Shown: in pieces, positions 17,412-31,400 of the stretch
How the letters are laid out: every line of letters starts with the position of its first letter
Numbering within the stretch: position 1 is the stretch's first letter
Assembly: GCA_020284085.1 (NCBI GenBank)
Contig: JACEVL010000152.1
Coordinates: 868,001 to 932,000, forward strand
Length of the DNA stretch: 64,000 nucleotides
Source: Aporrectodea caliginosa
Lineage: Eukaryota; Annelida; Clitellata; Crassiclitellata; Lumbricidae
Reading direction: 5' to 3'
Translations under genes and position numbers: made by a program
Notes under the pieces: model-generated
Told to the model about the DNA's origin: nothing
Database searches by the model: none
Seen by the model: the letters and a program-made list of their open reading frames with translations, nothing else

Positions 17412-17485
17412 AACTAGACACTCCCTCCAGTGGTTAGATCATACACCCCTTGCACGAGGCTGCTGGTTCGCATACCAATGATGGC
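17412..17485 (+). mobile_element. possible tRNA-like SINE head
   Basis: CAGTGGTTAGATCATACACC resembles a tRNA A-box region and CTGGTTCGCATACC a degraded B box at about the right distance. No tail was recognised. The surrounding 17000-18110 has no gene that I can see. Confidence 0.3.
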
Positions 17486-18117
17486 TTTTTTCAGAGATTT
17501 AAATCTCCGGCTAGCACGGTCCTATATGGGGGACTTTAAATTGTATGGCACCAATTCAAACAGGCAGCGTGTTGAAGGATTTCACACAATTGATTCATTG
17601 AAAATTGGCAGGCAGTTGCTGTAGAAAAACGTGTATACTTACACTGGCATAAACAATGGTTAACGTCATTAAGACCAGAAAGTCACTGGTAGCAGTCGTA
17701 CACACAACCCAGCAAATGGATTCCGTCCAGAGTTAACAGATGTCACCTTTAGTGAGAGAGTACCATATTTGTAAGACTTTGTTGGGGAACTGAGATGAAC
17801 TGGCCATATCATTAGTGCCCTAAAGTTGCTCACAATGGTCAGGGTTATCATAAAATTACATGTATTTTCATTTTGCGTGGTTTTGGCTAAAAAGATAACT
17901 TTGACTAATGTCAGTACATATAGCTCCTTTTTAGATCAGCGAGTAATGGTGGATTGGGTCATTTTACTTGGCAGTTAACCTGGCATTACTGCTTTGAGAG
18001 CACCAGTACATGTGCATTGCATTTAGTTTATTGATTTCCACGCTGCACATAAATATTAGAGCATGTAATTTGCTGAACGTTTTTTGTGGCTGTATTTTGT
18101 GTTATATATTTACATCT

Positions 18118-18272
18118 TTACTTTTTAAATTGCACAATTTTTTTTATAGATGTATGGATTTTAAATAAACGACAGAAGGGCTATGATTTTGATTTTACTT
18201 TTTAAATTGCACAATTTTTTTTATAGATGTATGGATTTTAAATAAACAAAAGAAGGGCTATGATTTTGATTT
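18118..18272. repeat. 77-bp tandem duplication
   Basis: Two adjacent copies starting at 18118 and 18195, each with TTACTTTTTAAATTGCACAA and ending with an AGAAGGGCTATGATTTTGAT block. They differ at a few bases only, so the duplication is recent. Confidence 0.88.
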
Positions 18273-18489
18273 TGCGTGGTTTTGGCTAAGTCGATCTCCT
18301 CACGACATACATTATAACGATGATGCGAGACTGGAGCAATTGCAGAGCTTACACATGGTGTTGCCAGCATGCGTAGACATCCGTGCCACAGAGATCTTGC
18401 CATATCTGACTTCTGCAGATTCCCTTATATAATTACGGCACTGGCTAACTGGTCAAAGGCTGAGAGGCTTTAAACGGTAGGACAACTCT

Positions 18490-19060
18490 CTTATGGTGTC
18501 TCGTTTACATGGGGACTCTGTCTATCACTCTCAAGGCTCTGTCCTGGGTCCACTCCTTTTCATCCTATTTAATCGTCTGCAAATTGTCCAAAACTCACTA
18601 TTCCGAGCTGTCACTAGAACGCCCAAACATCATATCACTCCCGTCCTCAAATTACTCTATTGGCTACAAATCCCAGAATGAATCCATTTCAATGTCCTAT
18701 CAATATCGGTAACCTACAACTCAGTACAATATTCCCACCCAAGTATCTCCGCGAACTCTTCACAATCCAACCAACCCGATCATCCTATATCAGTCTTTCT
18801 CAACTCCCAGTCACAACTCATCTTAAGTTTTCCAACTGAGCCATTTCCAACACTCCACCACAACTCTGGAACAATCTCCCTCCTGAATTCCACAAATTCT
18901 CGGTTTATCCATCATCATCATTGCCACTCGCCTTCCATCATCCACCTCAGAGCTGTCTATCACACCTGGGCTTTCCAGTCAAATTTCACCCCCTCACATT
19001 TTGATGAATTTGTATTGCGCTGGTCAAAGCATTCAACCGTTATGACAGGCAAAGCATTCA
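18490..19060 (+). mobile_element. degraded LINE fragment
   Basis: Pieces in different frames read QIVQNSLFRAVTRTPKHHIT and PVLKLLYWLQI, then text resembling the ORF2 C-terminus (PQLWNNLPPEFH). The family appears distinct from the 14714 LINE. Its tail near 19010 contains TTGTATTGCGCTGG. Confidence 0.6.
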
Positions 19061-19423
19061 TACATATTAATGCAATGCAGATGATGTATTATAATTATTA
19101 TACTCACGCAGTTTCGTTCAATTACTATAATTACGCGTGTCATAATAAATCAAGATGCCAGATACACATTCCTTTCTAGAACCAGTTGAATTGTGCGCTG
19201 TAGTATTTATTTTAAGTTTAACTTTAATCAACGCAGTTTAAACAACTGAAGAGTTTACGTGTTGCTTAAATTTGCATCTCAACACACTAATCAATTGCAA
19301 TAATATTTGATGTGATTAGGCGTAATAATTATTTATATAAACGGCAGCTAAGCGGAAGTTAGCATGGAGTGAAAATTTACCGAGGTTCGTTTTTAGCTAC
19401 CTTCGCCTGCAAGCGTGTGAAGG

Positions 19424-19434
19424 AAGATGGCGGA
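19424..19434 (+). promoter_or_regulatory. YY1-like motif at the FET start codon
   Basis: AAGATGGCGGA covers the ATG at 19427. A further AAATGGCGGC lies about 200 bp into intron 1 (near 19630). Both resemble the YY1 core AANATGGCG. The same arrangement is at the eIF2A start. Function is inferred only. Confidence 0.4.
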
Positions 19435-22400
19435 TCAGCGTAAGTTCTTTTTCATTTTAAACTTATGTTATTCGAATTAATGCATAAATTTGGACAATAG
19501 TTCTCAATATCTGTCGTTTATGTGCATCGCTATTTAAGGCAATTCGAAAGTTTATAATTTTAAATGCATATGGCCAAATACTGTTGAAAATTTTAGATCC
19601 TTGTTCATCAGCGGTCAACCGCTTGAGCGAAATGGCGGCTTTTAGTTGCAGCATTCTTTCAATTTTCGTGATTAATATTTAAGTACGAAATTAAACGGTT
19701 CAGATTACAATCAGCTACAATTTATTAACAGAAGTAAACGCATTTTTACGAGTTTAAGTTCTTTTTGTCAAATGACGGATGCAAATAATGTTGTCTGAGA
19801 AACAACTTCTGGGAGTCATGCTTTCAGAATTTCTCCATGAACAAGGCTGCATGACAGAAGGAAACGACTAAAATTACAAAAAAAATAACTGGAAGAGGCT
19901 GGACGCCAAGACATTTAACTTACAGTAGTCCTTTCCTGACAATTTACCAACTGCATCATAATCATGATTTGCATGAATATAGATTCAGATTTTATATTGT
20001 GCCATACGTAATTCTTTCAAGGCACAATATGTATCAAGGCACAATATGAATATGGGTTATTTATTTTAGCTTATGTATATTACCTGTAGTAGTTATGACT
20101 TTGATGGCTTAAAAATTTGATGTTCACAGCAGTTTCAGTTGTCATGTTTTAAGTGTAACGCTGGTAGACAAACTATGAGAATTTAAAATGTTCAGTGGGA
20201 AACTGGGAATGGACATTACTGAAAAGGGAAGTAAACTGATCTACTTAAATGGATTTTCATTTTCAGAATATATCTACATTGCTGCTGCACCAGCTGTTGT
20301 AGCGCCTGGAAGGTAGGCTTTATAACAAGTCGTTTTTTGCCATTTTCGAATGAGATGTTTTGATCAGATTAGGAGCAGATTGGTAGTCTATATTTTGTTC
20401 TTGATGACTATTCTATATAATTTCTTTTCAGTTTTTCTTGATATTAGTCTTATACATCTGCTTACCATTTTAAAAATGGGATTTTATATTATACACATGC
20501 ATGCTGTGTATCTATTGCGTGAACACTAAGTAGTGTAAATAACTACAATAAAATGTGACATTCATGTAAGATTCTAACATGACAGAAGCTTTTTGATAGA
20601 TAATTTATTGAACTGGCTCAGATATCGAACTGTTTTTTGCTTTACTTGTTAATATATTTCATTTGTCTTCCAGTTTTAGTATTTGGATACAGCAGGCTGA
20701 TAATCACAATTTTTTGTAGCAAAAGAGAATGCTGAGATTGTGAAACCTGCCTAATGGCAGTGACTTTGTTACTGGTGTGTTTAATGTAGAGTGCTATGGC
20801 TTTTTCTTACTGATATGCTAAGTCACTGTTAGCTTAAAATTACTGAACTTTGTGTTTTAGTTACAGTTACAACTATAGCCAGCCTCCTGAAGCCAGTTAT
20901 GTTCAGCCTAGCTATACACCAGCGGTGAGATTGTGCTATGCTTATTTTGCTTCAATATCTTAGTTGTCACGATCATGAATATAGGCCTCTATTGCATCTT
21001 TTAAATACTTTTCAAAAGTGCTGCCCATGCTAGCGTAAATGGCATGTACTGAAAGTTTACTGAAAAAATGTTCATCAATGAATACACGGTACTCAGATAA
21101 ATAGTGAGCTCTTGCTCATATGCAGATATGCAGAGCCCAAACAACACTTTCCCAGCCAGAGTACGTAGGCCATATGCTCTGCGCCCTAGGCCTCATGAAT
21201 ATGACTGCCCAAAAAAGATATCTTTGGGTTGACCATTCGGGATGTCAAGATTTAACTCTCAATCTGACTAAAGGCGTGAGGTCAAAGAGATATCTACTAG
21301 AGTTGTCAGCCGACGCCACATTCAGAGTCCCTGGACCGTAGTGCCTCAGGGATGAGGAAAAGTAACAGACAGTGAAGTGCACAGCACGCAGTTACTGCTC
21401 CTTCGTAGATGAAAGAAGGTGTACCTTTGGCTGGCACAGTTGTTACCCAAACATTATTATTTTCTCATTTGTGATAAGTGATGTCCGAGTTTACCTAGCA
21501 ACCGCAGGCTGAATCTTCAGATTGAAGCATTTTTTATTCATTATTGAAGAGCATCCTAGTCTTTGAAGATTTGGTGAAAAGCTATAGATTTAAGCAAGGG
21601 ACAGTTATTAGTTGCTTGTTTGTTATATAGCTTTATAGCTGTAGTTCTTCAAAACTTAGTCATTAGTTTACAAGATATTTGGTTGAATCATAAATTTGAT
21701 AAACTGTCCTTATTGTTTGGCATATTGCAAATAGCTTGTGGTGCTGTAGGTTGAGTCTGGCAGGTGGTTGTTAAGTGGCAAAATCTGTCATACAGCCATT
21801 GTACTGTAAGCATTGTTGATAGAGTGTGGTTTCCGTTTGTGTTGTCTACAGCCAGTTACAGCTTACAGCTATGATCAGGGTCAGTTTGCACAGGCTGTTG
21901 TACCACATAGTTCATATGGTCAACCAGAGTACAGTCAATCTTCCTACACTTCACCTGGTAGGCATTTCATTCTTCCCTGGTATACGTTTCAATTCATAGC
22001 CGTTTGTAACCATGCCCAGCAGTTGATTATCAGTATGTGGTATGTAACTGGCAATCTCTTGTCAAGCCATTTAGCATGCAGGGAAGGATAGTGGCTCTTC
22101 TTGATATGCTCACATTGTAGTTTTTACACTAGAGCTTTAGAAGTTGGATGTTTTTGTCAAAAGAACTAACTGAGAGGAGTTTAATAATTGGAGTATTCAA
22201 ATGCCAACTCGTAAGATATCCTATTTCAAAATTTATTTTAGGCAGGGCTTTTCTAGGAAGAAAGTGTAATATATGGTATGGTATATTCGCTTATTCATTC
22301 ACGCTTGCTACCAACTCGGCAAGTTACAAATTCTGCTGTTAGGATTAAGTATTAATATATCCGGTCAGTGAGTCATTGTGAAACATTGGAGTGAAGTACT

Positions 22401-25400
22401 GTTGAGAAAGTACTGTTGGGTTTTTGGTGGTGTGATGTAAGACAATTATAATATAACTGCATAAACAATGCATATGTTAGGCCCAAAAAGTGCTATATGC
22501 ATGATTTTACAACTGTTACCATGTTAAGTTGACATGCCAGTTGTTGAATTTTATTGATTCCCAGCAGACAGATTATGCGCTCTGTTTTTCGTGTTTTAAC
22601 TTCATGGCTAATAATAAGAGGCACACCAGTAGCTGCTTGATGTATGTATGTGCTTAGGTCAGTCTACATACAGTCAACCAGCTGCTTATGGAGCGGCCGT
22701 GACAACTTATGTGTCTGCGTCACCATATGGAGTGGTATCCAGTGGCTATGCGGCTCCTACTGAACAGCCACCTAGCTATGGCCAGCCTTCGTATGGACAG
22801 CCAGGTGAGACTTGTTTTTACTTGCAAATGCTTAGCTATAAGTTGAGCTAAACTGGTGTTCAGATTTGATCCTATATGACTCCGACTTGAATTTGTACAG
22901 AGGAGTTAAACGGAGAGTGAAAAGAAGTGAGTCTGTCTACCTGTCACATGAGTGTGACAGAAAACAGAAGTTCAGAGAAGTGACAGACTGACGGGAGAGT
23001 GATAGGTGCCAGAGAGTGATAGAAGCCAGGAAGTGACAAAGCTGAATAGTGGCAGAAGCCAGAGTGTCACAGAAACTTGATAGACAAAAGCAGGAGTTTC
23101 ATGAAGAGAAAAAGCAGTAGACTTAGCAGGAAGCCTTAATGATGGGGCAACTGAGGGTAGCAGGTGGTAGAGTTATAGTAGCGTAAGCCATAAACCAAAG
23201 ATCCTGCTGAAGTCATCACTGACTTGTGTGTTTTACTTAACAGTAAAGGAGCTACAGAAGTTCCCAGGGTTGTCACGGATCCTGGAAACCTGGGAAGTCA
23301 TGAAATTGGACTTAAAAAATTTGAGGACTGGATAACCTGGAAAAACAGGTGTTTTAAAAAACTCCTGGAAAGTCATGGATTGAAAATAGCTAGGTCATGG
23401 AAAGTCATGGACAATGGAAAAATCATTAATAGACACAGTTCTTATCATGTTTTAAAATTTTAATAAATGTTGCTTCAATTAAACATTTAGAAAGTAGGTC
23501 CTTTTTGTCTAAAATAAGTCTTAAAGTCATAGAAAAATGTCATGGAAAGTCATGGATTTTTGTTTTATTAACCTTGAGGCAACCCTGGTTTCCAGATGAG
23601 ATTTGAGGGAAAGTCTGACAACTCAGACGTGATGAAGTTGACATGATGTTCTTATCGGATTTGTTTACTTTGTAGTTGTAGGTTACAGTCAACCAGTGGC
23701 CCAACCACCATCTGTCTATGGCCAACCACCGGCCCAACAGGCCGTTGTTTATGGACAGCTGCCTTCACAGCAGCAAGTTGCCATTGGTCAACCAGGAATC
23801 CAGCAGCCAACAACATATGTCCAGCAGGGTCAACAGACTCAAGTCTATGGACAGCCACCTGCCCAGCAGCCTCCCTCAGCATATGGTCAGCCTGCTGTCC
23901 AGCAGACATTTGCTTATGCTGGTCAAGCACCTACCACTCCTCAACCATCAAGCTATGGCCAGCCGCTGGTTCAAGCAGCTCCCCTTGGACAGCCCCCTGT
24001 GGCTCAGCACCCACCTAGCTATGTTCCAGCCTCGGCCCAACAACCTCCCAACTATGGCCAGCCTGCTAGCCAACAGCCTCCACCATACGGCCAACCTGCA
24101 AATCAGCCACCTGTTTATGGCCAGCCTCCTTCGCAGCCTACCGGTTTTAATCAAGCACCCGGCGGATACATTCCACAGTCGCCTGTGCAGATGGCACAAC
24201 CACCTGTCTTCATTGCTGCTCCTGGTGGCCCGCCTGGAGCCTCACAGGTGCCATCAATACAGACACTGTCTGCTCCAGGTAAGAAGAAAAGTATTTACGA
24301 AATATGTTGTTGATTAATTTCTCCAATAGATATCTTCATGGGCCATGACTGAGCTACTTTTCTGACTTGTTATGATTTCAATGCTTTTATTAAGTGCCAC
24401 TATCTAATGTCCAAGCATCAATCGATGATGCTGAGCAATTGTAAGTGAAGGACTTGCTCAAGGTCCCTGCACGGTAACCGCTTCAAGGAAACTCGGACCT
24501 AAACTCTGGATGAAACGATCAGCTTTCTTCTGCCATTTTAATACTTCCTTCCAAAGAGAATTGTGTTTTCAATGCCTTCTCACATGCTGGTCTATATTTA
24601 TGGAATTTGCTACATCAGCTCCGAGATTGTTCTCTTTCTATTATTGTTGCAAATAATTAGAGAATTAGCTTGATTTGAATGATATTCAGTTATTAATGAG
24701 ACCTCAGTATGACAATAATACCGTTCAGTTTTCCTCATGCAGTGCATGAGGGAATGGTTCCAAGAAAGAGAATGTGTCAAAATATGTTTGCATGTTACTA
24801 ACTAGAAATGTATGAATTTCTGTAGGAAATATTGGACATCTAGGTGGAGGATCTGTCGGTATCTTCGGGTGAGTTACTTTAAATGAACTTTTCTACCTAT
24901 ATGCAGTTCGTCCCAGAAGCAGGTTTAAATTAAATTAATTTTATGCATGCTTTAGGTTTAAATGAGTTAATTGTATGATTTATTTCTAGTTATAATGCCA
25001 GACCATAAGTGTTTGCTATTTGCACTTCCATTTTGGCTTTTGACTGGTTTTGAGAGAGGAAGTGGGAAACAGAGAGAGAAGAATTGCTATTTCGTGTTTC
25101 ATTTTGGATCAGCCATGAATATTTTGTATTTTCCACTTGAGGTTGGACCACAGTTGTAAAATTACCTTTTTCTGTTTTGTGACACATATATGCGGGTAAA
25201 ATGCATGCAGCTTAAATTCCGCTCATGGAGTGACTAAACATCTTCCAGAAGAAAATAATTTGGAAAGCTACAGACATAAGATTGGTCAAATTAAGCGATT
25301 TTACAGCAATACCACGTTTTCACAAATATCCAATTAGACGTTTGGATGGACTTTTGAAAATTTCAATTTATGAGCTGATGTTGTATTTTTGAAGTTGGGA

Positions 25401-28400
25401 GTAAATTATGGAGCTCTGTTTTATTTATTTGATAAAAGTTTCTCAAGAGATTTTTCACATTGTTTGAAATCTCTAGATGTGAAGTTGTGTTGGCTTTACT
25501 TGATGGTTTGGTTGTAATTTTGCGTGAATTTTCAGTTAAAAGAAATTCTATATTGGCTTTCAAAAAGTATTCTGTGAACATCCTTTCTTAAAAATTTGAG
25601 TAGTTGTTTGAAAAAAGGTAACAGAAATGGTGTTTTCATGGTTTACGTGGTTCTGAAAGTTACGGATCTCGTGGTCATCAGATGACCAGTTTAAAATCGA
25701 AATTTTCAGATACAGTGTCAGGAAAGTACATTTGCTTTGAACTCTACCTTTTCACGCTTGGCCGTCAGTCTATTTATGTGTCTGCCCTTTCGGTGAGCCC
25801 TTTAAACTAAAAGAATGCATACTTCCAATGCATGACTGCCATTTGAAGTGAGGGATGTTGTCCTGCAGAAAGAAATCTAAGGTTCTTATTACTTAAATTG
25901 TAGGGATTACTATTTTATTATTAGTTCTAGCTGAGGTTTTGAACTGTGTATTATTTCTTAAGTATGTTTATGCAAGTTGAGATTAATAAAAGTATCTTCA
26001 TAGAGGTGGGAATGTAGTTAGTTTAGTTAGATACTTTTGAGAGCAGTTTCTTTTGTGTATTTTAGTCTAAGAGGCTTTATTTCACATTCCAAGTCGAGTT
26101 GTTTATACTTTCCGAAAACGGGGTGCTTTTGTTTCGGTCATCACACAGTTTAATTGTGTTAGCTGAACACGTTTTCTTCCGTAAATAGGTGTTCGTAGCA
26201 TGATTATTTCAGTATGAAGTGCACTTCATGACTGGGTCAACATTGCATGCCCTATATGCAGATTCTTGTGTGTATTACATGCGTGCTTGCCTGAAGTGTG
26301 GTTTTACATTACGCTTGAATCCGGTGGTTTTAATGCACTTCGTCACTTGCAAATGTACTTTCTTGATACAGTTTACCCAGTATTAAGTCAAATTCAGTTA
26401 TTTAGTTGAGAAAAGACTTGGGCTATTATTGGGAGCACGGGCACGCTGACCTGAGTTCATGTGTCAGCGGTATGTATTTTCCAACTTATTACTAATTCCA
26501 GCTTTGTGGGAAACTGCAGAGTGTAGAAAGTATTGTTCAGTTTTGATACTTTTCATGTCATGTTTGAAATGTAAATTCAAACTGTTTTTCAGTCAAGGCA
26601 TAAAATTTTAGCTGAATTACTGCTGAAGCTTTCACAAATTCTGCTTTTGTTACATGCGCTGTACCTAGATGTCAAGGTACAGAGTCCACTGTGGTTTTGA
26701 CTTTGAAAAATTTAGGCTTTAACGTATATTTAATTAAGGGCCAAATGAAAATCTACTCGTTCGCTGTGTTCTGTATTTCTTTTTTCGATGTATTTCCCAG
26801 TCTAGTTCCAGTCATCCCACGGGGAAGTAATTGATATTGTACGATGGTACAGTGTAATTTTATGTCTGTGGTATATCACTGTCTTGGAGACTGTCTTTAT
26901 TGAATGATGAGATGCGTAGTCTCACTAGTCTGTCTTTCCTGCAAGATTTACATTGACAGATTGGATTTCATGGGCAGGTAGCAAAATGGCTTTATTGAAA
27001 TAGACAAATGATGATGTTAGATTTTACTCAAGGTTAGTTCTCAGACTGCATTTTGTATGTCTTCACAGCTATTATCAGGAAATATTTATTATTGGGTTTA
27101 AATGATAGAATGATGTTTTGCTTAAATTCTTGTTGCAAAATTTTAATTCTTTGGACAGTTAAGTAGTTCATGTAAAGTCAACCGTTTCTGGATAGGCATT
27201 TCAACGTGGTTTTATCTGCTTCTTGCAAATCTGGTCTTAGAACAAGAGTAAATTTCTTTGTAGTTGTGCATTTTTTAACTTTACAGGCAAGGTTGTTTAA
27301 CTTAGCATTTGTTTAAAACAGCAGGTCTTTATATATTTAAACTGTAGGTATTGCATTTCCAATGCTTTAAAATGTCACTAGGTTACTTTAGATGATGTTT
27401 TATATGAATGTGTAGGGAATGGATTTTGTGGTGAACTGTGAAAATTATTTCTGAAGAGTGATTTAGGTTCTTGATCATTTACAGGTTGAAGCTTGTCAAG
27501 TTTTACCATTGCTAACTACATTGTACTGCATTGTCATGTGGAAATGTGATTTGGTATACATGTTTTCATCATTTGCCATGCATTTTTGTTCAAATTGTCT
27601 TGGTTATTGAGTAGTATGCTACAGTGTCAGTGGCATACCCTTCAGAAGGACCAACAACAGTGGATGATTCGTTGATCAGAGGCCTGTCCCTGATGTGTGT
27701 CGTTGAAATCCTAGTGTCTTTATCTGTTTCAGCCGTGGTAGAGGAGGAGGAGGAGGTGGAGGCCCCAATCGAGGTTTTGGTAAGTTTGATCAGTTTTGCC
27801 CCAGAATTTTTTCAATTTCATATGTAAATGTTGGCCAAGTTCACTCTGGGGTATTTCACCTATACCAAGTGTCAAGTAGTTGTTCTTTGAATTCTCAACT
27901 ATGATTTATTAAGAATGTGTGAAGAGGAGCTCACGGATAACTTCTTGCTCAGTTTGTGGTATGCAGCAACATGGGTTGCTGACCTGCTATGTGTTGTAAT
28001 TGTTGAATTTTGAAAAGTTGGAAAGTTTTGTTTCAGTTTTTGAATGCTGGTCTTGGGGCATGCACATTTTAAAATCTAGTATTTGGTGTGCATGGTGGTT
28101 TGGGGCAAATCTTTGAACTTTAACAAGTTAGCCACAGAAATATGTATTTGGTAAAATATACTCAAAAAGGTTTTATTTAGATATTTTGAGTCAATTGTAC
28201 ACACAAATCAGGTTTAAGTTTTGTAATGCAAATTAAATAATGCTGATAACTAAGTACTGGTGAAGTTTAATAGTTTAATAATTCTAACAGACAAATATTA
28301 AATACCAGTCTTATTAACTCTATTGGATTGAGGTTTTTTTTGGACTGCATGATGAAAAACAACTTTTGATGGCATATGATTAACTATATTTAGATATTTG

Positions 28401-31400
28401 TTTATATCTATCAGCTAGCAGAAGCATTGTAAATACAGAAAAATCCCCTTAGTGAGTTTTGCATATGTTTTAAACTGATGAATGCAGCTTTGAATGATAT
28501 TTGTTGTAAGCATTTGCATCCAGCTATTATGGTCACTTCTCTCTCTAGTCAGTTGTTTTTTATTTATCAGCCAGGTCCAAAAAGAATAAACAGCTTACAG
28601 CTATTTAGACTACAAGGCTTTTGAAACAAATACTTAACGCGTAGGTTTTGGCATTCTAATTCTTTGATCGCGACAAATGTTATGGGGAAAGTGTCATGAT
28701 TAGAATAAGCATGAACTGATTTTTTGCTAAACTAATTTGTTTTTGGCTCTTCACCAGTTGCTGCAAAATGCCCAAGCAGTGGCAGCATTTAGTAATTTTA
28801 TTTTGTTCGTGAAGTTTTTCATGAATTTTAACATTTATAATTCTTATTTTATTATTTTAAAAACTTTTGTGTTCTTATCAACTTTGAGGTGAGCACTGAA
28901 CTGATCACGTTTTTCATGACAGAGCATTGTTCTGGAATAACAAATGAACGAAATGATGTATACATGACAAAGTCTGTATTTCTACAGCTTTAAGGTTTTG
29001 CATTCATAAGAGGTAGCAATTGTTGAATTTACCAAACACAACATACAACATAGCTGACAAAGAGTAAAAAAACTTAACATAATGCATGCTTTCAGCATTT
29101 TTAGAAGCTGATCACGAAGTATTAAATGGTTGAGCTTAAAGTGGTGTTTTGTAATGAGTAACTGACATTGTGATTCACTAATAATTATTATTGCTTCAAT
29201 TGTTAACATTACAAAATATATTCTATGATAGAGATTATCAAGCCAGAACTTTCACAAATATGAAAGTGATTGTCACAATGACAAAAAAAGTTGCCATCAG
29301 TTTTATGATGTGAGGCTAATGCAGTTTGATAGATTTCAGCCAAAAATTATTATTATGGTGGAAATTGAAGAAAAAAATATTTCTGTTGACCTCAAGTGAA
29401 TAGTACAGATGATTAAATTGAAAACAGATGAATTAAATGCACAGATGAAAGGAATAAGGGGAGTCATATTGGCTTAGGAATTGGTTTGGATATGTATTGT
29501 TACAGTATTCCTGTCATGGAATTGTGATGTGGATAAGTTTCTATGTTGTTGTGAATTGTGCTTTCATTTATGATGTTTGGCACTGTTTGTGTTTGTTGCT
29601 GTGCTTGGTGAACTAGATTCTAAATATCTGGCATGTTGATAAGATGGGTTGTTGGAGCTTAGCGTCTATACTTGAAGGAGAAATCATATGCAGAGGTTTG
29701 ATGCTATGCATTCCATTGTTCGGTAGTTCTCAATAGGTTTTTGTTGTTTTGTGGATGGTTCTCGTTTGGTTGGTGGTTCCATGTGTTCCTATCTGAGCGT
29801 ATTTCACAACCTGGATTTACGATGCAGAACACTTTGTCTAGCTGGCCCGTCATGTCCTATGGTTGGCCGAATACCGGTTTTGACTGGTGTTGTGTTTTAG
29901 ATGACGTATGCATTTTCCATCCACATCATTTGTGGCATAGATTTGATGTTTGGGCTGAAGTGGTCCAGCATTGAACATTCTACAAGCTTTGTGCCTTTGT
30001 TGAGTTGAGAAGTTTTGAAAGCATTTGAAGGATTCTGTAATGTCACTGCATGCTGTATGCAGTAAGAAGTAGGGCAAAAATGTATGTACAATAGATTATG
30101 TGCATCATTTTGATCGTGTCATGTTCCCTAAATTGCTAGTTGTAAAGAATTCCAAATGCCTCCTGTGCAGCATTACAGGAAAGGTTTATTAGTTCTCTAT
30201 GAGAATTGAATTATTTATGACGGTAGAGGCAGATCGAGTCGCCATTAAAGAATTGAAAACACAGTAAGGTTTTAGGATATCACTGGCAATGTTGTGACAC
30301 TGCCTTTTATTGAGGTAACTGCTGCAATATTTGAACAACATTCGAAAAGATATTAGCACCTTTAAAGCATGTGTCATAGATAGCGATGTGATTGCTGGAA
30401 ATTTTGAAGTTTAGCATGCCCTTGTGTATGCCACCCATCAAAACACATTTCATAAGTTTTAGAGAAAATCAAGGCATTAAAAACATTATTGACTTCAGAA
30501 GCAGTAAGCCACCACAGGACAAAACTATCATGCTTACATACAATGTTTCCTAAGTTTTGAAACGAAGGTGAGAGCAACAGACTTAAGCCATGTTGGAAGG
30601 CTTTTTATAACCTGACTTCAGAAAAGTCTTGGAGACATAAGACAGGTGCATATTGAAGTGATTTCTTTGGACGGTTAGGCAAAAGGAAAAGTTAGTTTGA
30701 ACATAAATCAGGTTTACCTTCAGGAGTGTTCTCTTTTTCGATTAGCAACAGGTACTGCTTCTCATTTGCCTCCGTTTGATGTACCATCTTTTGCCCATCA
30801 CTTTTGTTTTTCTCTCTTAGAAGACTTCAGTGCTAAGAGCAGTTCGTAGTAAGTAGCATATCATTGCAGATTTTCTGCATTTGTGCACTGTTGGGTGAAT
30901 GAACTAGTAAAGTATACCACAGTTGTTTAGTCTTTCCTTGAAAGTTGTCCTGTCTTTGAAATTCTAGAAAAGTGTATCATATCAAGAATCTTATTTGGAC
31001 AGCAGTTTAGGTCAGTTTTCAGTAAACTGGTTGCCGTCATGATTCATAAGTTGATTCTTATTCTACCACTTACTTTCTATCAGAGATAACATGTATTGTA
31101 GTTAACCTTTGAGATGTAGTACAAGTACTTTTGAGTGAAATTAGATATGAACCATGCATTTACTATAGTAAGCTCTTGTTTTGTGCACTGAATGTAGCAT
31201 GCACTTGTACCATGCTCAGGGACCATGCACTTGATGTGCTTTGCTCGTGAGCCTTGCACTTAATGTGTAATGCACTCTATAATCATGCACTTGCTCTTGA
31301 GACATGCAATTCTTTAGTAATTTACTGACTGTGGGATGCTTTTGAGCCATGCAGCATACTCTGTAGTGTTGCACTTAGTCTTGCACCTGAGCATTGCATT

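Noticed and set aside
23652..24317. Alternative-frame and antisense ORFs over FET exon 6
   Set aside because: Low-complexity repeat shadows; only the YGQP frame joins neighbouring exons in phase.
27624..27827. 67-codon ORF with EEEEEV stretch
   Set aside because: Out-of-frame reading across FET exon 8 (27733-27779); the RGRGGGG frame matches the spliced phase.
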